5,325 bases of DNA, taken from contig DPVV01000138.1 of the NCBI GenBank assembly GCA_003526525.1, positions 1 to 5,325 on the forward strand, read 5' to 3'. Of this stretch, positions 1-4,470 are shown one piece after another (within the stretch, counting starts at the first letter, position 1; each line of letters starts with the position of its first letter). Position numbers and translations under genes: made by a program. The notes under the pieces were generated by a model. It worked only from the letters and a program-made list of their open reading frames with translations, made no database searches and was not told where the DNA came from. The DNA is from Lachnoclostridium phytofermentans (GTDB lineage Bacteria; Bacillota; Clostridia; Lachnospirales; Lachnospiraceae).

Positions 1-92
1 TGTAAAAAGACATTCGGAAATGCAGAAAAAGTCATTTAATAGTTGGAATACACTTACTGGATATCCATAAATAATCATTATTTTTTAAGTAA

Positions 93-377
93 CCGATAAA
101 ACAAAAAAAACATGATAAACTGCCAGAATTTGGTGGGATTTTAAAAGTAAAATCTGAATTAAGGAAGATGACTATGGCACAAATTTTATATAAGTTATTC
201 TCGTTTTACATCAATAGATATCTTGATTGTGACAATATGAAAATATACACGTTCCAGAAGATATCAAAAATATCATGTAGTATAGCCTAAATAGATGTAT
301 CAGAATTCATTGAAAAAAATCTCTTTAAAGGATGTTTATTACCTCAAAATCTAAAAAGAGATGAAAATCTCCTGTCA
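93..377 (+). pseudogene. Decayed or very short unknown ORF
   Basis: One plus-strand frame runs from 93 to TGA at 378 with a single internal TAA at 288. That gives 65 open codons, then 29 more. The translation looks protein-like, with stretches such as LPEFGGILKVKSELRKMT and IDVSEFIEKNLFKGCLLPQ. There is no start codon at the 5' end of the frame. ATG codons at 168 and 174 follow an AAGGAAG motif (161-167), so a 38-residue peptide (174-290) beginning MAQILYKLFSFYINRY could be translated. I do not recognise the family. The remnant of an older gene with a lost start and one nonsense change is the simplest reading. A genuine small peptide is the alternative. Confidence 0.3.
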
Positions 378-490
378 TGATAAATGGAACTTAATGCTGC
401 ATATCCGAAGTTTATCAAGTTTTCAGTGCCTAGGGCAATAGTTTAAATTCTTTGCTATAGAAAAAGTGTAGGATGAATCCTCTTGTTTTG

Positions 491-703
491 CTATTCAGCC
501 AATTCTTTATCAACAGAGATAAATAATATAATGGGATTGTCGTATTCCTTTTCGATTTCATCCAGATATCTGATGGACTGAAATATTTTGGAGCGAATGT
601 TTTTCGTTTTTATCTCTATATTCGTGAACGATGGTCAGATAAGTTCTATCAATTTCTGAATTTTCGCTTTGCTGATAGAAGTCCTTTTTCTTCTAATTAT
701 GCT
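491..703 (-). pseudogene. Minus-strand gene remnant, unknown
   Basis: Read on the minus strand, positions 703 down to 491 form 70 codons ending in TAG (complement of 491-493), with one internal TGA (complement of 635-637). The uninterrupted 47-codon part contains IRYLDEIEKEYDNPIILF and ends SVDKELAE. This charged, helix-then-strand composition looks like real protein rather than chance. The frame has no ATG and is closed by TAA upstream (complement of 704-706), so the N-terminus is missing. No ribosome binding site is visible. I do not recognise the family. Its orientation opposes everything else in the window, so it is unlikely to belong to the cluster. Confidence 0.3.
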
Positions 704-814
704 TTATATCGTTATATAATCCTTATCTATAATGCTTTCAGGCTACTGATTCAAAATGTGCTGCAAAGCAATGGTATTTATTTACTTTAATAGTAAGAAT
801 AAGTAATATTTGTA

Positions 815-844
815 TTGACACTTCTGAGTTGAATCTAGTAGAAT
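815..844 (+). promoter_or_regulatory. Candidate sigma-70-type promoter
   Basis: A perfect -35 hexamer TTGACA (815-820) is followed after 18 bases by TAGAAT (839-844), one mismatch from the -10 consensus. Transcription would begin near 851 and run rightward. No intact gene follows directly. The first frame downstream is the broken one starting at 861, so this may be the surviving promoter of a dead gene. It could also still drive transcription towards the cluster, which begins about 1 kb further on. Confidence 0.45.
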
Positions 845-860
845 AATTATGTCATCTTAA

Positions 861-1274
861 AAAGGGTGTCGAATCGATGATTTAAGAAAAGGTAATAATC
901 ATTTCGAAAAAGAATGGTTTTCAATGCTTGTTTGATTTGTCGGGAATATTTTGCACGGTGCCTTTTTTGTAATGCATTTACATAGTGGGAATTGGGAAAT
1001 TCAAGACGGCTCGGGTAAGTATGTAAGCTGTGTTTGTATATTTTTTATAGCTATAAGCAACCCTAAGCACTTGCGGAAGCCTGATCATGGGAGCACGATG
1101 GTTGGAAGCAAAGTATATAATGTAATGTGATAGTCGCATTTTATGGCGGGAGCTGACAAGTGGGCGAAAAAGCGAAGTTGTTACTTGGCTATACTATTGT
1201 GACTACTGGGATGTGTCTTGAGTAAAAATGGGACAAGAGGGAAAATAGAAGGAAGAAATCAAAGTCGTGTTTGA
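861..1274 (+). pseudogene. Decayed plus-strand gene, N-terminal part
   Basis: Frame 3 from 861 to the TGA at 1272 is interrupted by stops at 933, 1128, 1131 and 1200, leaving a 64-codon open stretch (936-1127). Segments such as HLHSGNWEIQDGSGKYVS read like ordinary protein. It begins just downstream of the promoter-like site at 815-844. Around 1230-1270 the better frame changes to frame 1 (next entry), as if one or more indels had split a single gene of roughly 320 codons. I do not recognise the product. Parts of frame 1 and frame 2 in 895-1010 also read open, so the exact original frame is uncertain. Confidence 0.25.
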
Positions 1275-1818
1275 TAACGAAGTTACTCCCCTGCAATTAC
1301 TGGTAGAGACCCTTTCAGTAAGTAGTTCAAAGTTAAAAAAGAGATTCATTTTCCGTTTGCGAGATATGTATTCGTTGTGGCAAAGATAAGATAACGATAA
1401 TTTTATAAGGTGTGCTAAAGAATGTGTCCGTAGAACAAAAACAATTATACGCCTTCTCTGTTATGGTGATACCAATAATTAGGCGATGCGGAAAGAAGAA
1501 CGAGCACCGATAGATTGTTTATGACCGGCTAATCACTGTATTGAAACTTCAACGGTTTTTTCGAAGGAGATTGCATTTTTTATTGGCGTCTCTTTCGCCG
1601 AGCGGGAAAGCTTTATAAAGGAAATTTATCCCCACAGGTAGCAAGTAGTCGTGGAGATTATTTATGGGCAGAATCATAAAGGCAACGTTTGGTTTGGAGA
1701 TAATATAAAAATTACCGTAGAAAGTAATTTCAATTGGGTAAATTTTCTCTACAAATACCCTATCTGTGTGGAAACGGAGAAATTACAGGATTTCACCGTT
1801 AATTTATGCGTTATTTGA
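1228..1818 (+). pseudogene. Decayed plus-strand gene, C-terminal part
   Basis: Frame 1 from ATG at 1228 to TGA at 1816 spans about 196 codons with only five internal stops (TAG 1246, TAA 1387, TAG 1480, TGA 1522, TAG 1639), fewer than expected for random AT-rich DNA. Open blocks are 1249-1386, 1525-1638 and 1642-1815. Early residues TPLQLLVETLSVSSSKLKKR could be a helix-turn-helix-like stretch. The end contains IIYGQNHKGNVWFGDNI and then FNWVNFLYKYPICVETEKL. This could be a broken regulator that once stood in front of the cluster, but the family is not recognised. It overlaps a 27-codon upstream extension of the kinase-like frame, which supports starting that gene at 1847. Confidence 0.35.
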
Positions 1819-1831
1819 ATCTAAAATTCAA

Positions 1832-1837
1832 GGGAGG
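1832..1837 (+). promoter_or_regulatory. Ribosome binding site fixing the kinase-like gene start
   Basis: GGGAGG lies 9 bases before ATG 1847. The in-frame ATG at 1766 has no comparable motif and would add 27 residues rich in Arg, Lys and aromatic residues that do not look like the family. The start is therefore set at 1847. Confidence 0.8.
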
Positions 1838-1846
1838 AAGTTATTA

Positions 1847-2974
1847 ATGAGCATCATTATAAAATGCGGGAATATCAATATTAAATGCGTGTCAACAAAC
1901 GAAGCGATAATCAACTCATTGCAGGTAAGATTTGCGCCTTTTGTGACTACCGAAAAAGCGCAGCTTGAAATTGAGATTGACGAAACAGATGTTGTAGATG
2001 ATTTATGTGATTCTATTGATAATAAAAGGTATCTTTATTTTACAATGTTTGATAATATGTTGTCTGCTCTGGTTAATAGAAAGAGTCTTATGGGAAGTAT
2101 ATCAATTCAAAGTAATTTCGTTTCAACAGATGTAAACAATAAATATGATGCAATTGATGTTGCACTTTCGTTAATTGCAGCACAATTTCTTCCGTTTTAT
2201 GGAACATTATTACTTCACGGGTCTTGTATTGTTCATAATGGTTCGGCTTATTGTTTTATCGGACTTTCAAACCAAGGAAAAACAACCATATCAAAAATAT
2301 TCTCATCAGAATGTAATGTTTTAGCGGAAGATATGTTTGAAATAGGTTATTGTGAGGATATTCTTTATGCAATGCCAATTCCATTTGCGCAAAAGGAATT
2401 TTGGTGTGATGCTTCGTCGTTGCGAGTTCCCATAGCTAATATTTTTGTGGTAAAAAAGGGCGAATTATCTGTTACAGAAATTCAAGGGAAAAGCCGCTTT
2501 CAAGAATTCATTGCACATCAATTGTTTAGGTCAAATAATGATGATGTTATTGCAAATCAATATCTTATGCTAATATCAAATAAGATTTTAAAAAGTGTAA
2601 AACTTTACAACCTTACCTATGATCCGGTCCGTTTCTATTCAAAAGATCGTGAATATATTACTGAATTAAAGAGTAAAATTTTCCCTGTTTCTGGTCTTCT
2701 ATCAAACAATTCCAATTTTGATGAGTCATTGGTCTTAAATGATAGCATAGCAATACGCCGATGCGAACATTACAATCGATGGGAGCTGTGGGAATCTCGC
2801 AGTGGTATGTTATTTGGGATCAATCAAGTTTGCAAAGATATTATTGATTTGTTAACGCAATGTCGAACACGTCAGCAACTCCAAAAGGAATTACCCAACA
2901 CATCAAAGGAAGAATTGGAGCAAATTATAAGTAGTATGCTCTCTTCGAATATAATTATTAACAAAAATAAGTAA
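1847..2974 (+). CDS. HPr-kinase-like protein with C-terminal PqqD-like domain
   Basis: This 375-residue protein has an HPr kinase-like fold signature. It has LLLHGSC with His124, an altered P-loop GLSNQGKTT (139-147, Lys145), and VLAEDMFEIG with Glu161-Asp162 at the place of the acidic Walker-B-type motif. In HPr kinases these elements bind ATP and act in Ser phosphorylation. Relatives in Firmicutes lasso peptide clusters phosphorylate the precursor's C-terminal Ser. The HPr-recognition half of true HprK is not evident. Residues about 304-371 change character: FGINQVCKDIIDLLTQ, then EELEQIISSMLSSNIII, match the PqqD/RRE pattern, which explains the extra length. It starts after GGGAGG (1832-1837), and the next gene follows after 12 bases, so they are probably co-transcribed. 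The likely role is precursor phosphorylation, or ATP-dependent help to the maturases. Kinase activity is inferred: the P-loop lacks the usual SGxGKS form. It is probably cytosolic, with no signal peptide or membrane segment. Confidence 0.75.
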   Translation: MSIIIKCGNINIKCVSTNEAIINSLQVRFAPFVTTEKAQLEIEIDETDVVDDLCDSIDNKRYLYFTMFDNMLSALVNRKSLMGSISIQSNFVSTDVNNKYDAIDVALSLIAAQFLPFYGTLLLHGSCIVHNGSAYCFIGLSNQGKTTISKIFSSECNVLAEDMFEIGYCEDILYAMPIPFAQKEFWCDASSLRVPIANIFVVKKGELSVTEIQGKSRFQEFIAHQLFRSNNDDVIANQYLMLISNKILKSVKLYNLTYDPVRFYSKDREYITELKSKIFPVSGLLSNNSNFDESLVLNDSIAIRRCEHYNRWELWESRSGMLFGINQVCKDIIDLLTQCRTRQQLQKELPNTSKEELEQIISSMLSSNIIINKNK

Positions 2975-2986
2975 GGAGAATTTGTT

Positions 2987-3253
2987 ATGTTCAAATTATC
3001 AGAAAAGGTTATGGTCAATGAAGTCGAGAATCAAGGTGTTATCATTATGGCAACTGATAACGAAGAAAAGATATTTTTCTTGAATGACACATGTATCGAT
3101 ATTCTAAAATCCATTGAAAAAGATCCCAAATCACTTGATGATATTGTGGACTACATCGTTGCTTTGTATGACGTGGACAAAACCACATGTGAAAGTGACT
3201 TAAAATTAATACTGGATGACTTACATAGCAAAGCATTAGTAGAATTGGTTTGA
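2987..3253 (+). CDS. PqqD-like RiPP recognition element protein
   Basis: This 88-residue protein fits the PqqD family, which is usually about 90 residues. N-terminal beta strands (about 6-31) are followed by FLNDTCIDILKSIE (31-44), the counterpart of the LN-x-x-A-x-x-I-W helix. Then come a DDIVDYIVALYDVD segment (51-64) and a final helix DLKLILDDLHSKALVEL. Such proteins bind the leader peptide of a precursor and hand it to a radical SAM maturase. They carry no catalytic residues. AAGGAG (2973-2978) overlaps the stop of the kinase-like gene and sits 8 bases before ATG, so translation is probably coupled. The precursor gene is the next gene downstream, and the short radical SAM protein lacks an N-terminal recognition domain of its own. 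This fits a discrete partner protein. It could serve one or both radical SAM enzymes. Confidence 0.85.
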   Translation: MFKLSEKVMVNEVENQGVIIMATDNEEKIFFLNDTCIDILKSIEKDPKSLDDIVDYIVALYDVDKTTCESDLKLILDDLHSKALVELV

Positions 3254-3271
3254 CTGAATATGTAGTATAAT
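3245..3271 (+). promoter_or_regulatory. Candidate internal promoter for the precursor gene
   Basis: A perfect -10 hexamer TATAAT (3266-3271) follows the end of the PqqD-like gene. The best -35 is TTGGTT (3245-3250), at a short 15-base spacing. A TTGACT at 3250-3255 is closer to consensus but only 10 bases away. A second, weaker pair, TTGAAC (3297-3302) and TATAAA (3318-3323), also 15 bases apart, lies further down. An internal promoter would let the precursor be made in excess over the enzymes, which is common in RiPP clusters. Confidence 0.4.
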
Positions 3272-3286
3272 ATGGATACTTGTGCT

Positions 3287-3301
3287 TTCAAATTTTTTGA
3301 A
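3287..3301 (+). repeat. Small perfect palindrome before the precursor gene
   Basis: TTCAAA (3287-3292) and TTTGAA (3296-3301) form a perfect inverted repeat around TTT. It lies about 16 bases after TATAAT (3266-3271) and overlaps the alternative -35 TTGAAC. It could be an operator for a repressor or a weak hairpin in the leader RNA. At this size, chance in AT-rich DNA cannot be excluded. Confidence 0.3.
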
Positions 3302-3347
3302 CAGTGCATTACCTTATTATAAATCTTGAAAAAAGGAGGGGCTATCA

Positions 3348-3452
3348 ATGAAGAAAACATACACCGCTCCGTATATCATTGAGATGAATTCGGAACTTGC
3401 AAGCGTTATTCCGTATTCAAATTCTTGGTGTTATGCTGGGCAAAGCAAGTAG
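3348..3452 (+). CDS. Candidate RiPP precursor peptide, 34 residues
   Basis: A short ORF sits between the PqqD-like and radical SAM genes, behind the strongest ribosome binding site of the window (AAAAGGAGGGG, GGAGG 8 bases before ATG). The leader half begins MKKTYTAPYIIEMN. Its Tyr5-x-x-Pro8-x-Ile10 matches the YxxPxL-type motif that PqqD-like B1 proteins bind in Firmicutes lasso leaders. The C-terminal half ends PYSNSWCYAGQSK, with adjacent Trp27-Cys28-Tyr29, the only Cys, and Ser33 next to the last residue. Plausible modification sites are the Cys and aromatic residues for the radical SAM enzymes and Ser24, 26 or 33 for the kinase. There is no signal peptide and no GG cleavage motif. The gene ends at TAG 3450, but the frame stays open for 25 more codons to TAG 3528, so a longer ancestral or readthrough product is possible. 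The role is inferred from leader motif and position. The family is not recognised. Confidence 0.75.
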   Translation: MKKTYTAPYIIEMNSELASVIPYSNSWCYAGQSK

Positions 3453-3465
3453 TCTTACTGGGACA

Positions 3466-3508
3466 TGAGTAATCTGGATGGGTCTTTATGGCCCCTTCAG
3501 ATAACTCG
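3466..3508 (+). promoter_or_regulatory. Large hairpin between precursor and radical SAM genes
   Basis: GAGT (3467-3470) pairs with ACTC (3504-3507), ATCTG (3472-3476) with CAGAT (3498-3502), G3477-A3478 with T3496-T3497 including one wobble, and GGG (3480-3482) with CCC (3492-3494). Two further pairs close a short T-rich loop near 3485-3489. Only two internal mismatches interrupt about 16 pairs. No T-run follows, so it is not a classical terminator. It could protect the precursor mRNA 3' end or partly attenuate transcription into the enzymes, giving more peptide than enzyme. Confidence 0.6.
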
Positions 3509-3530
3509 CAAAAGTAAACATTTAATTTAG

Positions 3531-3536
3531 AAAGGA
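3531..3536 (+). promoter_or_regulatory. Ribosome binding site supporting a TTG start
   Basis: AAAGGA ends 10 bases before TTG 3547. The frame is closed by TAA at 3523-3525, and no ATG or GTG lies between that stop and the TTG. The ATG at 3536 is in another frame and gives only 11 codons. TTG 3547 is therefore the likely start of the radical SAM gene. Confidence 0.6.
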
Positions 3537-3546
3537 TGATTGTAAA

Positions 3547-4470
3547 TTGGAGAGGGTACCTTATCTTTTAAGTACAGGTGACCCCAGAGCGAATTTAATA
3601 TGGGGAAATCGAAAATCTTTATCTTATGTATATGTCGAATTGACAAACAGATGCAATTTTGGATGTGAATACTGCCAAGTTGATATAGATAAATATAAGG
3701 ATATGGATGTACAAACAATTACAGGTATTATTGACCAACTGTGTGATTTAGATGTTTTTGAACTTCGTCTTGGTGGTGGAGAACCATTGATGTATAATGA
3801 CATAAGTGATGTTGTCAAATATGCGAAGTCTAAAAATATGTTTGTTTGGCTATGCACCAATGGATATTTCTTTAGCAAGGAAACTGCTTCTCGTCTTAAA
3901 AGCAGCGGTTTGACAGGCATTAGAATTAGTATCGATTCAACGGTGCCTGTCGTGCATGATAATGTTAGGAAACAAGAAGGGGCTTGGATTAAATGTCTGG
4001 ATGCAATATTCAACGCCAAGTTATTTGATATAGAAGTAGTTATAAGCATGACAATTGGCTCTCACAATATCGATGAATATAATCAAATGTGCGAGTTTGC
4101 CCGAACCCATAATTGTCAGATGTCTTCTCACTTTATTATGCCAAAAGGTAAGGGGATATCTTTCCCGAAGTTTGACAAGAAAAAAGCAACCACAATTATC
4201 GATGATTTGCATGGTGAAAAATATTGTGTTGCTGCGACTGATACCATCTATATTGATGTTGAAGGGCGTGTTAGTGCTTGTAGCTTTTTAAAACCGACTG
4301 CATCTGTACATGATATGACAATTGAAGAAATATTGAAGTCAAGTGAAATGAAAAAATTTTCCAAGCCAATTGGCGGTGATAAATGCGCGAAATGTAAATA
4401 CGGGAAAATTAGCTTTTGCCCTATTTCAAATATTTGTCGAGGAGGATGTTGGGTAAAACATGAAAAATAA
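3547..4470 (+). CDS. Radical SAM peptide maturase with SPASM-like tail
   Basis: This 307-residue protein has the radical SAM cluster motif C36-x3-C40-x2-C43 (TNRCNFGCEYCQ), which holds the [4Fe-4S] centre that cleaves S-adenosylmethionine, and GGGEP at 76-80 for SAM binding. The C-terminal part carries Cys227-x12-Gly240-x4-Cys245, then Cys280-x2-Cys283, Cys291, and Cys297-x3-Cys301 (CRGGC). This resembles the SPASM pattern for auxiliary clusters, but 13 residues rather than about 5 separate Cys283 and Cys297, with an extra Cys291 between. SPASM enzymes next to small precursors usually make thioether, C-C or related crosslinks. The product here cannot be told from sequence. It is short for the family and has no recognition domain, so it probably relies on the PqqD-like protein. 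It starts at TTG after AAAGGA and overlaps the next gene by 11 bases, implying coupled translation. Cytosolic and oxygen-sensitive. Confidence 0.85.
   Translation: MERVPYLLSTGDPRANLIWGNRKSLSYVYVELTNRCNFGCEYCQVDIDKYKDMDVQTITGIIDQLCDLDVFELRLGGGEPLMYNDISDVVKYAKSKNMFVWLCTNGYFFSKETASRLKSSGLTGIRISIDSTVPVVHDNVRKQEGAWIKCLDAIFNAKLFDIEVVISMTIGSHNIDEYNQMCEFARTHNCQMSSHFIMPKGKGISFPKFDKKKATTIIDDLHGEKYCVAATDTIYIDVEGRVSACSFLKPTASVHDMTIEEILKSSEMKKFSKPIGGDKCAKCKYGKISFCPISNICRGGCWVKHEK

Larger units (their letters stand above)
1..1846. other. Gene-poor left region with decayed reading frames
   Basis: No intact gene with start, ribosome binding site and family-like sequence can be supported across this stretch. 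It holds several protein-like frames cut by stops (93-377 plus, 491-703 minus, 861-1274 plus, 1228-1818 plus), each given separately, and one good promoter-like site at 815-844. The first 39 bases read as 12 sense codons followed by TAA and could be the tail of an upstream gene, but that is too short to call. The part between 704 and 814 shows nothing I can interpret. I saw no tRNA, rRNA, CRISPR array or group II intron core. The contrast with the tightly packed right side marks this as the boundary of the biosynthetic cluster. Confidence 0.6.

Noticed and set aside
319..362. Inverted repeat ATCTCTTT / AAAGAGAT with a 28-base loop
   Set aside because: The stem is short, the loop long, and there is no following T-run, so it is not a convincing terminator or RNA.
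1709..1730. Inverted repeat AAATTAC / GTAATTT with an 8-base loop
   Set aside because: Seven A/T-rich pairs are common by chance here, and no promoter elements are clearly placed around it.
1766..1846. In-frame 27-residue N-terminal extension of the kinase-like protein from ATG 1766
   Set aside because: No ribosome binding site precedes it, its composition is atypical, and a strong site GGGAGG sits before ATG 1847.
1..1846. Alternative genetic code or stop-codon recoding to explain the broken frames
   Set aside because: All three stop codons interrupt the frames, and the intact genes to the right contain no internal stops, so decay explains it better.
3624..4049. Minus-strand 141-codon ORF opposite the radical SAM gene
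   Set aside because: It lies wholly within the radical SAM gene, which has clear family motifs. The antisense translation has none.
4055..4291. Plus-strand 78-codon ORF in another frame inside the radical SAM gene
   Set aside because: It is a shadow of the real frame with no ribosome binding site or recognisable motif.
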